In this document: one piece after another, positions 6,055 through 16,070 of the stretch
Position numbering within the stretch: the stretch's first letter is position 1
Layout: every line of letters begins with the position of its first letter
Virus record (IMG/VR): IMGVR_UViG_3300005914_000092
Span: 1-24,462 of that record
DNA from: a virus
Direction: 5' to 3' (one strand)
DNA: 24,462 nucleotides
The notes under the pieces: model-generated
Told to the model about the DNA's origin: nothing
Seen by the model: only the letters and a program-made list of their open reading frames with translations
The model's database searches: none
Translations under genes and position numbers: made by a program

Positions 6055-9000
6055 ATGGCTGATATCCAGTCAAACTTAAGAATCAATGTAGACACTGGAA
6101 ATGCTTTAGCGCAAATCAAGAGTCTACAGAGACAGATATCGGCTTTTCACGACTCCCTTAGAAATTCTGGAAATGCCGCAAATCAGGCAATCTCAAATAA
6201 TCTTTCTAGAAATCTTTTAAATTCTGTAAATTCTACGCAGAAATTTTCTGCATCTTTAACAACAGTCAATGACGCCTCGCAGTCATTCACGAGCGCACTT
6301 GAGCGTAATAAGCTGTCCATGGGGCAGTATTTTAAGTTCGCAGGTGGCTCTACAAAAACTTTTGGCAAGCTATTTAAAAATGAATTTAATACAATTGAAA
6401 CTGTTGCCCGCGAAAGAGTAAAGACTTTACAGACGCAGTATATCCGTATGGGAAGAGATGCCAACGGGGCACTTGAGGCCATTAAGGTCAGACCTCTTCG
6501 TCTAGACATGCAAAACCTGGGTACACAGGTTGCAATGACTGCACAGAAGCAGCAACTATTTAATCAGCTTATTAAGCAGGGGTCTACAAATCTTCTAAAC
6601 TTTGGTAAAAATACTCAGTGGGCTGGTCGTCAGCTTATGGTTGGCTTTACAATTCCGCTTGCACTCATGGGATCTATGGCTATAAAAGAGTTTAGAAAGA
6701 TTGAAGAGCAAGCTGTAAAATTCCGAAGAGTTTATGGAGGAATGTTTAACTCCAGTTCTGAGACTGAAAAGGCTTTGCAGAACGTTCGTGAGCTAGCAAA
6801 CGAGTTTACCAAGTACGGAATCGCAGTCGAGAAAACCATTGATCTTGCTGCCAAGGTTGCGCAGATGGGTAACGCTGGAGCAGCACTAGAGCAGCAAGTT
6901 GTTCAGGCCACAAGGCTTTCTGTGCTGGGCGGCATGGAACAGATGGACGCACTAGATACTACGATATCGTTAACCAATGCTTTTGGAATTGAAGTTGAAG
7001 ATCTGGCTAACAAAATAAACTTTCTTAATGCAGCAGAAAACCAAACAATTCTATCTATTGAAGATTTCAACACAGCAATACCTCTCTCTGGTTCTGTTGT
7101 AAAGCAGTTGGGTGGAGATGTAGAGGACCTCGCCGTTTTGCTAACTGCAATGCGTGAAGGTGGAATTAACGCCAGCCAAGCTGGTAATGCACTAAAGTCT
7201 AGCTTAGGTAGGCTTATTGCCCCTAGTCGTAATGCAAAGGAAACACTAGGAAGCTTTGGGATTGACGTTCTCGGCATTGTAAACGAAAATGCTGGAAACT
7301 TGATGGGTACTATCGATACCCTTGCGTATGCACTAAATGCGCTAGACCCATTGAGCCGAGCAAGATCAATCGAGGCACTCTTTGGAAAGTTCCAGTTTGC
7401 TAGGATGTCCACTTTGTTTTCCAATATCGTAAGGGATGGTAGTCAGGCCAGTAAAATACTAAAGCTAACTACAGCTTCTGCCGCAGAGCTGCAGGTCGTT
7501 GCAAATAGAGAGCTAAAGGCCGTAGAGGATTCTCCAGCGTTTAAGCTGCAAAAGCAAATAGAGCAGCTACAGGCAGCACTAGCACCTCTAGGTGCAGAAT
7601 TTATAAAGGTTCTCTCACCGCTGATTGATTTCGGTACAAAGGTGCTGAAAAGCTTTAATAACATGGATGATGGGGCGAAGGCTTTTGTTACAAATGTAAT
7701 AACAGCTCTCGGACTCATAGCCCCCGTTGCTCTTATGAGCTTTGGTCTGATAGCCAATGGTATTGCAAACTTTATCAAGGGCGCTAACTTTGTAAGAATT
7801 TTATTTGGTAAGCTAGCTGGAGCTGGCACTGGGTTAAATCAGATGACAACCTATATGACACAAGAACAGCTTGAAGCTACAGCGTCTGCTACATCGCTTG
7901 GTCACGCACACAGCCAGCTAGCTTCAACCTTCACATCTGAAAAAATTGCACTAGATGGCCTGATCAATTCTTATCGAAATGCCACATCTGCAATGTCTGC
8001 CTTTTCTGGTGTTAGTGCTCAGTCTAGAATTAGACCTGGAGCTGCACCAACTCAAACTAAGAAGTACGCATCTGGAGTTTTGAGCGTTCCTGGACCAAAG
8101 GGTAAGGGAGATGTTGTACCAGCTATGCTATCTCCAGGTGAAGCAGTTATACCAGCAAAACAGGCTGATAAGTATCGAGGATTTATTCAGCAAATGATTT
8201 CGGGTGGGGTACCTGGATTCTTCAAGGGTGGTTTTATTGGTATGCCAAAGTCTTCTAAGTCAGTTATAAAAGACAGAGAAGCTGGCAAAGAAATTTTCCA
8301 GAATGTTGCTAATAGCAAATATAAAAATGTTGCACCAACTGAGTATGGCCATCAGTTAGCTAAGACAACTGGTCACAGCTTTCCAATTTTTGGATTAGGT
8401 GGAGTTTACCTATCTCCATCTGGTAAAAAAGTTTTCGTAAAGCCAGTTAGAGACGAAAAATCCGCACTTGCTGAACAGAGGGGCACTCAGATTGCAAGGA
8501 TGGCCCATGACCTAAAAGCTCCTGAGCAACGAATAGTTGTTATGCGTGACCCCACAGACATGAAAAGAAAGAGAAAGTTCTTAGCTCTAGAGTCAGACCT
8601 GAATCCGCAGTTTGTAAATAACGACGAAAAGGCTGTATTTAATAAAGAACAATACTTTAGGCAACTCACAGCATCACTTCTTAGAGCAGACAAAGACTTG
8701 GCTGCTGGAAACATGTTCGGTGATGTAGTAGCCGACGTTGGCCCAGCTGGAGTCTTCAGTCGTGCATCTGGTGTTAGGGACTATTCTTCCGACCTACCCT
8801 CTATGGAAGATCAGGCAACTGTAAACCTTCTTGGCGTTAAGGGCGGAGCAAAGCGGGCATTCGCAGAGTCAACTGTTGGACTAATGGGCGACATGGGCGG
8901 CCAACAATACCATCAGAGCATGATTAGGGAGATTCAGAGGGTACTACCCAAGCTTCGCCAGACAGTCGCTAGCTTTGGTCTGACAGATACAAAAGACATA

Positions 9001-12000
9001 GATGTTTATAATGGAATGATTAGGAGACTTGAAGAGGGCCTTAATGTAGACTGGTCTCGATTACACACAATGCACTCCGCTGTTAAGGTAAGTAAGCCAA
9101 GGCAGACTACGAAGCCGATGGCTGCCTATTCAGATGGCGTTTTGAGCGTCCCTGGACCAAAGGGCAAGGGCGACGTCATACCAGCTATGCTATCTCCAGG
9201 TGAAGCTGTAATCCCTGCAAAGAAGGCACAGAAATATCGTGGATTTATTCAGCAAATGATTTCTGGAAATATCCCTGGATTTCGTGGAGGAACTCCTGGA
9301 CTTGGCATCGATGTGGGAGAGAAAAAGTTTAATCTTAATACCACGGCTTCTGCTGCAGCAATAATTCAGAAAGAGGCATCGACATTCGCAGCAACAGGGC
9401 AGGATGCTGCAAGGGTTGTGTCTCAAACTTTGTCTTTGATAGAAAAGTCTGTAAAAACTGGTTTGGGAGACTTTAGATCAAAACTTGCAATAATTAATGA
9501 AGCTGAAACTGGCATGGGTCCAAAACCAACTCTAGCAAGAGCTGGAAACGAAAAGGCCGCAGAAAAGGTTCAAGGAAAGCCAGGATCCGTTCCAAGCATT
9601 CCAAGGCAGGTTGCAAACGATCCAAACCTTAAAAGACCTTTTGACTTGGCAAGCGGACAAGCTCAAGGGCAGTATGAACATGCTATATCCAAGGGCATCA
9701 GCCCTAAAAAGGCAATTGACATAACTGGGTATGATCCTAGTGACCCTAGCAAAACTGGGGTTGAGCAATCTCATCGCGGCAAGATGGGCGCAATGAAGTC
9801 CGATCCGCTTGCTTGGGCAACTGGAGCAACAGACCTAGATTCTAGGATGGAAAATAACCAGATTGATGTTATGTCTAGGGGCGGCGAAGATGGACGTCAA
9901 ATGCAAATCTTTGAGGCAGCAGCCAAAAGTCTGGGGCTAAACATAACGAGCCTTCGTGATACAATTTTGCAAAACTCAGCATTGTCAGAATCAGAAAGAT
10001 CTCAATTCGCAGCCGTTACAAAGGAAGTCTCGACAAATCCAGAGCTTTCTGCTGGAAAATTTAGAACAAAAGCAGATGAAAACTCTTACATGATGAAGAA
10101 TCAGATGCTTGATGCTGGCTACGAAAATGTCGATATTCAAAATCAAACAGACTATAGAGCATACGTAGATGAAAGAGATCCAGCATTCGCTGCAGTAGAT
10201 CAAAAGAAGAGCGAAATAGTTAATTCTTCTAGAAGAGCGTTGGAAGAAAAAGATCCAGAGCTGGCTCAAAAAGCTTTTAATGTTGGAGACGAAATCGGAA
10301 CTAACCTTGTTGCTGGAGCAAAGCAAGGTGCAGACGAAGAGGGAGATATGCGCTCCCCATCTCGTGAAATGTTCGAGCGGGGAAAGAACCTTGTTCGTGG
10401 AATACTTGACGGTGTTCAAGAGGGATACAGAGAGTCTTCCGGCGAAACTCTTCCAACTTCATCTGTTCCAAAGCCACCATCAATTCCAGGATTAGATGCT
10501 CCAAAGCCACCTCCAATTGTTAATCAGGATAAAGCTAGGGGGGCATCCATTGGAAAGAAGTTCTTTAAAAAGACAGAAGGATTCCTTGAAAACCAAGTTA
10601 TGGGAGATGGAGCCTTTGGCAAAACAGCTATGGGCACAAATCTTAGAGACGCCTTTAATGCCAATAATGGCATAGGTCCCGCAGAGGACATAGGGGGGGA
10701 GACTCAGCTCGATAGGAGCAAGAGGGAGCTTTTAGCTCAGCAGCAAAGTATTCAAGCAGTAAACGGAGCTCAGCTTAACCAAGAAAAATCTATCAATATC
10801 GAGGATGGTATTCTCAATGATGAAGAAGCTACCAATATTCGTAATGAGGACGGATCTCTAAAAACTAGAAGACAAATTATTCAAGAAGAGAAGGACCTTC
10901 AAAACAAAAAAGCAATGAATCAAAAGCAGCAAAATCGAGAAGACAAAAAACTTATTGCTCAAGATAGAGCTCAGAAACGTCAGTCTCGTGCAGGAAAAGC
11001 TTTGGGTATTTTGGGGACAGCTTCTATGGTGTCAGGAATGGCTTCTGGCGTGGAGGGTAAGGTTGGGGAAATTGCACAAAAAATAATGCCAGCCCTATTT
11101 GCTCTTTCAGCAATTGCTCCAATCCTTATGGCACTTTCTTTGCCTCTAGCAGCACTTGCATTAATAATTGGTGGAGTTGCTTTTGGCTTGTACAAGTGGA
11201 ACGAGATGATAGAGAAGTCTAGAAAAGAAGGTGAGGCTCTTGGTAATGCCTTGACTTTGTCCACCGACAAGCTTATAGCTTTTGCTGAGTCTACTGGCAA
11301 GGTGTCAGCCACGGAGGAGCGCAGAGCAACTGAGGTAAATCAGCTTTCCGGAGAAAGCGAAAAGACTAGAAAGTTTGGGATGACGTTCCTGCAGTCTGAT
11401 GGAGGCAAGGGGCTTCTATCAGACATAGGTACAATGACTTCTTCTGGAATGGGCAAGCAAGAGTCTGCAGAGGCGTCTGGAAGACAGCTAGCTATGATGA
11501 TGGCTCAGGGTCTCATAAGCTCTGGAGAGGCATACAGTATTGCTGCAGCAATCGGCACTGAGCTGAACGATTATAATTTCTCTGCGAGCCTGGTTGGATC
11601 CCTGGTAGAGCTTACTGGCCCAAACGGGGAAGACCTAACCAAGGACCCCCTGAAGGTAATGGTTGCCATTCAAGAAGAGTCTATGTCGAGTCTATCTGAC
11701 TTTGTAGCACTAGCTGCAGACCAAGAGACTTTGGCAAACGACGTCAAGGATAAGATTTCAGAAAAAAGGATTAAGGCCAGAACAGAAAGAGACTTGCGTT
11801 TTGCCCAAGGCGGATTGGATGGCTTTGCGGCAGGATTTGAAAGCCTCATGGCAGGGGCAAGCAACTTCTTCGCCGATACCGGAGCAGAGAATCCAATGGA
11901 TTGGCTACTCGAAGACCTGACCTCAGAAGAAAATGCTGGAATTGTTGGAAATAATGACTTAGAGTTTATTATTGAAAAAAACAAGGAGTCTGCAAAGCTT

Positions 12001-15000
12001 CAGTCCGCCAGCATTCAGGTTGGAGTAAATCAGATACAGCAAAATCAGCAGCTTCTAGACTCCCTGACCAAGCAATACTCGACTCAAATAAAGCAAAAAG
12101 AAGAACAAGTTGCTCAAACCAGGGATGCAGAAAGAAAGCTAGCTTTAGAAAAAGATCTAGAAGCACTCTATGCGAAGAGAGATTCAGACTTAGCTACACT
12201 TAATGCAAGAAATGCGACATCTATGGATCAGATAGTTGCAATGAAGGACACCCTAGATCCTGGAGTGTTTGACAAAGCCATAAAAGCTTCAGTGCTTTCT
12301 CAGTTTGAAGATGACGACCCGATGAAAATACTTGCAGAAAATGCAGTTAAGAATCTTAATGCCTTAGAAGACTCTAGCTTTAAAACTCAGATTCAATTGC
12401 AGTTTGCCTCTGGAGAGCTGAGCATGGATGGTGTTCAAAAGCTTCTTGATATAGTGGATAAAAACCCCAGAGTAAAATACAGGTTTGATGCAATTGTCGA
12501 CATGAAGGGGGCCGCTCAGGGGGGCCAGCTTCTAGACTTGTTAGTAAAAACTGGTATGAGCGAAGATGGAATAAGCAGACAAATCGATATTTTTGCAGGA
12601 ATAAGCTCAACTGAAGACTTTGACCAGAGAATGGAAGCCCTAGCTCAAGTAGCTAACATGGCTACTGAGTATGGGTTTAGAGTAAATCTAGAAACCACAG
12701 ATAATAAAAATACATTAGAAGATGTCACGAGAATGGTCAATCTCATAAAAGACATGCCAGATACGGTTACTCAAGAATTCTTGGTGGAATTTAATAAAGA
12801 CTTGAAAGATCCAAACCTTCAGGCAATTATTGACAATTGGGATACCATTTTCGGCGTGGGCATGACTGGCTCAGCACAAGTGTTTGTTGATTTTGTGGCA
12901 ACTGGAGATTTTGACTCGATTAGCAGATACTTTGATAGCCTCGGCCTAGACGCACAAGCAAGGGCTGCATATGGTCAGTCTATGGCGATGAGCCCAGGAT
13001 TCGAGCAAGAGATAAGAGCCAAAGCAGCAGCTAATGATGTCGCGAACCGACTTAACAAAACGGAAGATGGAGAAACCGGATCGTCCCAACAAGACCCTAG
13101 CGGGAACGAGTCAGACCCAGTTGAAAACATTCTTAATAAACTAAAGCAGTTAAGAAACCATACGATTGATGCTACTGGTGGTTTTAAAGAACTGCTTCGT
13201 GTTCTTGGGGGCAACAAGGAAATAACAGTATTTAGGGGAATGGACCAACTTAGCTTGGGTGCAAAGTTTGGCAAAGAGTTTGCTGGATACCTTTCTGGAT
13301 TAGACGAAGACACGCGCAAACTTTTTGTAGAGTTTAAAAAGGGTGGGCCAATCCTTACAAAAACTGGCCAAGCAATGCGGAAGGCATTTGCTGATGTTGC
13401 AATTGGTGAATTCCAGATAAATCTAGTAGAATCCATGACTGCTCTTTCAAATCAAAGAACTGCAATGGAGACACTCACAGAAAAAGGTGTCGAGTACGCA
13501 GATGCCCTTAAGCTAGCAACAAATGAAACCATAGCACTTGCTATTGCTTCAGGAGAGCTAAGCGGAAGAGAGCTAGATGAATTAATCGGTAAAGTAAAAA
13601 AATTCAGGAAAGAATCAGAAATTAGTAGTGTCATAGATGACGTTAACAAGGCGATAAATGATTTTGTCGATGACCTATCCGTAAGAAGAAAGATAAACCT
13701 AAACTATTCTGACCTGCAAGAGCAAGCAATCCTTAATGACGGCACCCTACGGGCAATGGTTAAGCTTGGACAGGCTGGCTCAGATGCCTTTAAGACAAGA
13801 CTTCAGCAAATAATGTCAAGCCCAGATTTCTTAAATGATGTATTCTCAAGGGGCTTTTCGAATGTACAAGAAGCATTTAGAGTGCAAGAAGAGCAATTGG
13901 CTAAATCTTTTGAGAATGCACTAAAGAGTGGAACACTAGCAGACTTCAGTTTTGCTGAAAAATTCGGTATTGATGAGCTAGCAACTATGATAGGCATGAC
14001 TGAACAGCAAATAAAAGACTTAATGGACATAGATGGCCCAGTATCTATAATTGAGATTGCCGAGCAGCAGATAGCTACCTTAAACTATGAGATGGATGAC
14101 TTCCAGGCACAGCTAGATGAAATTAGCCTAAAAGAAGAAAAGATTAATAGCAAGTACGAGGAAAGACTCTCTGCTCTAGATAAGACTCTAAAGATAAACA
14201 AGGAGAATGCAGCTATACAGAAGAGCCAGCTTTCGCTTGCATCAGCATTATCAACTGGAGACATAGCAGCAGCAGCGAAGGCTGCTCAAGAACTTAGACA
14301 GCAGCAAGCAGATGCCAGAGAAGTAAGCCAAAAGAACACCCTTGAAAAATCTAGAGAGCAAGAACTAGCGGCAATTGTATCGTCAAACCTTCTAACCAGA
14401 GAAGAGATTGAAACCAGGGTTAAAGATATACAAAGAAAAATAGCTGATATAGAAGAGTCTAGGCTAGAGCCAGCACAAAGACTACTGGAGTTGTCAGGAC
14501 TACTAGAGAGCAAGCAGCTAGATTATCAAACAGTTTTGAATAAGACTAAAGAAGCTTGGGATAACATTAAGCTATCTGTCGATGCAGCAAACATAACTGG
14601 AAAAGACTTTATCGATACAATGAATGCTGCGATAGCAGCAGCTGCCGCATTGCCAGGAGCAATTGCTGCCCAAAACGATGCACTTGGTGGAGCAGGAGAG
14701 CCAAGACCAGCTAATTCGACAGAAGCAGCTGCAGCGCCAGAAGCGATTAAGCCAAGAATTAACTCATCATACACTGTTGCTGCAGAAGAACAAGCTGCTG
14801 GAAACACCAGGGCAGCCGTTATAGATAGGGACACGGCGAAGACTGCTGCTATAGCTGCTGTTCGGGATGGAGGACTATCGGTTGGGAACACAACAATAAA
14901 GGCTTCCAGCACTCTAAATTTTGCTGAGCAAGTCCAAGCTATTGTTCTTTCTAATAGAGAGGCATTTGCTAATTCCACAAGCGCTTCTCAAAAGAGTGCT

Positions 15001-15429
15001 CTTCAAAAAGAAAACATTGCATTGATGCAAGCGTCTGGTCTAAGGTTTGCTGCTGGAGGCGCTGTGCCTGGAGATATGGGTGGCGGAAAGATAAGAAGAT
15101 TTGCCGCTGGCGGTGGAGTAAAGTATTATCCTATGGGAGGCCTTATTCCATACAAGGCTCAGGGTGGACTTTTCCAAAGCATTAACACGGATACTGTGCC
15201 AGCAATGCTAACTCCAGGAGAGTTCGTGGTTAGGCGTTCAGCCGTAGATGGCTTTGGAGTTAATAATTTAAAATCAATAAATAATGGCACATACGCAGGC
15301 GAATCAGTGTATAATTATAGCGTCAACGTAAACGTTAAGTCAGACTCAAATCCAGATCAAATAGCTAGATCCGTAATGAATCAAATTAAGCAGGTAGACT
15401 CTATGAGACTAAGGGGTAGTAGGTTCTAA
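6055..15429 (+). CDS. Tape measure protein with internal repeats and a kinase-like insertion
   Basis: 3,124 residues; agagg (6041-6045) lies 9 bases before the ATG. It sets tail length and is threaded through the tube. By the usual ~0.15 nm per residue the tail would be near 470 nm. From the N-terminus: Asn/Ser/Gln-rich helices; a hydrophobic stretch at about 189-211 and another at 543-574; repeat 1 (671-726); a kinase-like region (about 730-1020); repeat 2 (1025-1079); a linker ending in SPSREMFERGKNLVRGI (from 1434), common in tape measures; a strong membrane-like segment (about 1676-1716); coiled coils near 1980-2060 and 2668-2840, the latter with ALSTGDIAAAAKAAQELRQQ; and a Gly-rich C-terminus with DTVPAMLTPGEFVVRR (from 3046). 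Position after the chaperones is canonical. No lysozyme or peptidase motif was recognised. Confidence 0.93.
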   Translation: MADIQSNLRINVDTGNALAQIKSLQRQISAFHDSLRNSGNAANQAISNNLSRNLLNSVNSTQKFSASLTTVNDASQSFTSALERNKLSMGQYFKFAGGSTKTFGKLFKNEFNTIETVARERVKTLQTQYIRMGRDANGALEAIKVRPLRLDMQNLGTQVAMTAQKQQLFNQLIKQGSTNLLNFGKNTQWAGRQLMVGFTIPLALMGSMAIKEFRKIEEQAVKFRRVYGGMFNSSSETEKALQNVRELANEFTKYGIAVEKTIDLAAKVAQMGNAGAALEQQVVQATRLSVLGGMEQMDALDTTISLTNAFGIEVEDLANKINFLNAAENQTILSIEDFNTAIPLSGSVVKQLGGDVEDLAVLLTAMREGGINASQAGNALKSSLGRLIAPSRNAKETLGSFGIDVLGIVNENAGNLMGTIDTLAYALNALDPLSRARSIEALFGKFQFARMSTLFSNIVRDGSQASKILKLTTASAAELQVVANRELKAVEDSPAFKLQKQIEQLQAALAPLGAEFIKVLSPLIDFGTKVLKSFNNMDDGAKAFVTNVITALGLIAPVALMSFGLIANGIANFIKGANFVRILFGKLAGAGTGLNQMTTYMTQEQLEATASATSLGHAHSQLASTFTSEKIALDGLINSYRNATSAMSAFSGVSAQSRIRPGAAPTQTKKYASGVLSVPGPKGKGDVVPAMLSPGEAVIPAKQADKYRGFIQQMISGGVPGFFKGGFIGMPKSSKSVIKDREAGKEIFQNVANSKYKNVAPTEYGHQLAKTTGHSFPIFGLGGVYLSPSGKKVFVKPVRDEKSALAEQRGTQIARMAHDLKAPEQRIVVMRDPTDMKRKRKFLALESDLNPQFVNNDEKAVFNKEQYFRQLTASLLRADKDLAAGNMFGDVVADVGPAGVFSRASGVRDYSSDLPSMEDQATVNLLGVKGGAKRAFAESTVGLMGDMGGQQYHQSMIREIQRVLPKLRQTVASFGLTDTKDIDVYNGMIRRLEEGLNVDWSRLHTMHSAVKVSKPRQTTKPMAAYSDGVLSVPGPKGKGDVIPAMLSPGEAVIPAKKAQKYRGFIQQMISGNIPGFRGGTPGLGIDVGEKKFNLNTTASAAAIIQKEASTFAATGQDAARVVSQTLSLIEKSVKTGLGDFRSKLAIINEAETGMGPKPTLARAGNEKAAEKVQGKPGSVPSIPRQVANDPNLKRPFDLASGQAQGQYEHAISKGISPKKAIDITGYDPSDPSKTGVEQSHRGKMGAMKSDPLAWATGATDLDSRMENNQIDVMSRGGEDGRQMQIFEAAAKSLGLNITSLRDTILQNSALSESERSQFAAVTKEVSTNPELSAGKFRTKADENSYMMKNQMLDAGYENVDIQNQTDYRAYVDERDPAFAAVDQKKSEIVNSSRRALEEKDPELAQKAFNVGDEIGTNLVAGAKQGADEEGDMRSPSREMFERGKNLVRGILDGVQEGYRESSGETLPTSSVPKPPSIPGLDAPKPPPIVNQDKARGASIGKKFFKKTEGFLENQVMGDGAFGKTAMGTNLRDAFNANNGIGPAEDIGGETQLDRSKRELLAQQQSIQAVNGAQLNQEKSINIEDGILNDEEATNIRNEDGSLKTRRQIIQEEKDLQNKKAMNQKQQNREDKKLIAQDRAQKRQSRAGKALGILGTASMVSGMASGVEGKVGEIAQKIMPALFALSAIAPILMALSLPLAALALIIGGVAFGLYKWNEMIEKSRKEGEALGNALTLSTDKLIAFAESTGKVSATEERRATEVNQLSGESEKTRKFGMTFLQSDGGKGLLSDIGTMTSSGMGKQESAEASGRQLAMMMAQGLISSGEAYSIAAAIGTELNDYNFSASLVGSLVELTGPNGEDLTKDPLKVMVAIQEESMSSLSDFVALAADQETLANDVKDKISEKRIKARTERDLRFAQGGLDGFAAGFESLMAGASNFFADTGAENPMDWLLEDLTSEENAGIVGNNDLEFIIEKNKESAKLQSASIQVGVNQIQQNQQLLDSLTKQYSTQIKQKEEQVAQTRDAERKLALEKDLEALYAKRDSDLATLNARNATSMDQIVAMKDTLDPGVFDKAIKASVLSQFEDDDPMKILAENAVKNLNALEDSSFKTQIQLQFASGELSMDGVQKLLDIVDKNPRVKYRFDAIVDMKGAAQGGQLLDLLVKTGMSEDGISRQIDIFAGISSTEDFDQRMEALAQVANMATEYGFRVNLETTDNKNTLEDVTRMVNLIKDMPDTVTQEFLVEFNKDLKDPNLQAIIDNWDTIFGVGMTGSAQVFVDFVATGDFDSISRYFDSLGLDAQARAAYGQSMAMSPGFEQEIRAKAAANDVANRLNKTEDGETGSSQQDPSGNESDPVENILNKLKQLRNHTIDATGGFKELLRVLGGNKEITVFRGMDQLSLGAKFGKEFAGYLSGLDEDTRKLFVEFKKGGPILTKTGQAMRKAFADVAIGEFQINLVESMTALSNQRTAMETLTEKGVEYADALKLATNETIALAIASGELSGRELDELIGKVKKFRKESEISSVIDDVNKAINDFVDDLSVRRKINLNYSDLQEQAILNDGTLRAMVKLGQAGSDAFKTRLQQIMSSPDFLNDVFSRGFSNVQEAFRVQEEQLAKSFENALKSGTLADFSFAEKFGIDELATMIGMTEQQIKDLMDIDGPVSIIEIAEQQIATLNYEMDDFQAQLDEISLKEEKINSKYEERLSALDKTLKINKENAAIQKSQLSLASALSTGDIAAAAKAAQELRQQQADAREVSQKNTLEKSREQELAAIVSSNLLTREEIETRVKDIQRKIADIEESRLEPAQRLLELSGLLESKQLDYQTVLNKTKEAWDNIKLSVDAANITGKDFIDTMNAAIAAAAALPGAIAAQNDALGGAGEPRPANSTEAAAAPEAIKPRINSSYTVAAEEQAAGNTRAAVIDRDTAKTAAIAAVRDGGLSVGNTTIKASSTLNFAEQVQAIVLSNREAFANSTSASQKSALQKENIALMQASGLRFAAGGAVPGDMGGGKIRRFAAGGGVKYYPMGGLIPYKAQGGLFQSINTDTVPAMLTPGEFVVRRSAVDGFGVNNLKSINNGTYAGESVYNYSVNVNVKSDSNPDQIARSVMNQIKQVDSMRLRGSRF
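8065..8232 (+). repeat. Direct repeat copy 1 inside the tape measure gene
   Basis: Encodes residues 671-726: GVLSVPGPKGKGDVVPAMLS, then PGEAVIPAK, YRGFIQQMISG and PGFFKGG. It matches copy 2 at 9127-9291 almost residue for residue. At DNA level it shares an exact 28-base stretch (8117-8144 with 9179-9206) and a 23-base stretch (8179-8201 with 9241-9263). The VPAML(S/T)PGE core is a widespread tape-measure motif, here present in three copies. Confidence 0.95.
8233..9126 (+). other. Kinase-like domain candidate inside the tape measure
   Basis: Residues about 727-1024, lying exactly between the two repeats. Motifs appear in kinase order: FGLGG (Gly-rich, 779-783), VFVKP with K796, AEQRG with E807, DLAAGN with D881 and N886 (the D-L-x-x-x-N spacing of HRDLKPEN), then D894-V-G. 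Spacings are shorter than in Ser/Thr kinases (K to D is 85 residues, D to D is 13), closer to atypical folds such as HipA or phosphoinositide kinases. This is a reading of motifs by eye, not a proven homology. The region could be a non-catalytic structural domain. Confidence 0.4.
9127..9291 (+). repeat. Direct repeat copy 2 inside the tape measure gene
   Basis: Encodes residues 1025-1079, matching copy 1 (8065-8232) with a few conservative changes: GDVIPAML for GDVVPAML, AKKAQKYRG for AKQADKYRG, GNIPGFRGG for GGVPGFFKGG. The two copies start 1,062 bases (354 codons) apart, so recombination between them would remove the intervening domain in frame. A diverged third copy of only the VPAMLTPGE core occurs near 15196. 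Confidence 0.95.
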
Positions 15430-16070
15430 TGGCAACTAAAGATTACCTATTAGGAAGAAAAGGCCAGCGTGGCCGTCCACAGGGTATGCTGTTTTCAGAT
15501 AATCCAGGTACCATCGTAGACGGTTTCTATATTCCTAATGGAATAGAAATTGGGGCAGACACAGCAGAAACAGATGAGTCACTTTTGAGTCAATTTATAA
15601 TATTGTCTGATGACAATAGAGATGCGATATCCATGCAACAAGATCGAATTGAGCAAAGACAAAGAATGATTAATGGAAGAATGCGATCATATCATATTGC
15701 AGATAAACTTAACATTAATACTTCTTGGAACATGTTGCCATCAAGAGCGTACTCGCTCCCCGCAGACTTTGACGAATCTACTGGAAAGTCTCCATATGAA
15801 AACTCAAACAACCAGGAATACACTACCGATGGCGGAGCAGGAGGTGTTGAGCTTTTAGATTGGTACAATAATCATCAGGGTTCTTTTTGGGTTTACTTAG
15901 CATACGATAATTACAAAAACTTTGGAGATGACTCATCCTCATTTAATAAATTAAATAGATATAATGAAATAGTTGAAGTATTCTTCGCAGACTTTCAGCA
16001 CAGTGTTGAACGTAGAGGCGGAAGCAATTATGACTTTTGGAATATATCTTTGGCACTGGAAGAGGTATAA
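15429..16070 (+). CDS. Distal tail (Dit-like) protein
   Basis: 213 residues, starting in a TAATG overlap with the tape measure stop and preceded by aagggg. The first gene after the tape measure is normally the distal tail protein, which forms the ring joining tube to tail tip. The sequence fits its N-terminal beta-sandwich: a Gly/Arg-rich start (YLLGRKGQRGRPQGMLF), then Trp/Tyr-rich strands (SWNMLPSRAYSL, GGVELLDWYNNHQGSFWVYL, YNEIVEVFFADFQHSVERRG) and a final NYDFWNISLALEEV strand of the kind that closes such domains. It overlaps the next gene by one base (TAATG). The assignment comes from position and fold style. Confidence 0.6.
   Translation: MATKDYLLGRKGQRGRPQGMLFSDNPGTIVDGFYIPNGIEIGADTAETDESLLSQFIILSDDNRDAISMQQDRIEQRQRMINGRMRSYHIADKLNINTSWNMLPSRAYSLPADFDESTGKSPYENSNNQEYTTDGGAGGVELLDWYNNHQGSFWVYLAYDNYKNFGDDSSSFNKLNRYNEIVEVFFADFQHSVERRGGSNYDFWNISLALEEV

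Noticed and set aside
9991-10419. 142-residue open frame on the minus strand inside the tape measure gene
   Set aside because: It is rich in Cys, Phe and Ser, has no ribosome site or gene-like features, and lies opposite a well-supported coding frame. The same applies to the other minus-strand frames.
15673-15858. Second plus-strand open frame within the distal-tail gene
   Set aside because: It is an out-of-frame shadow of 15429-16070, with no ribosome site and no recognisable sequence.
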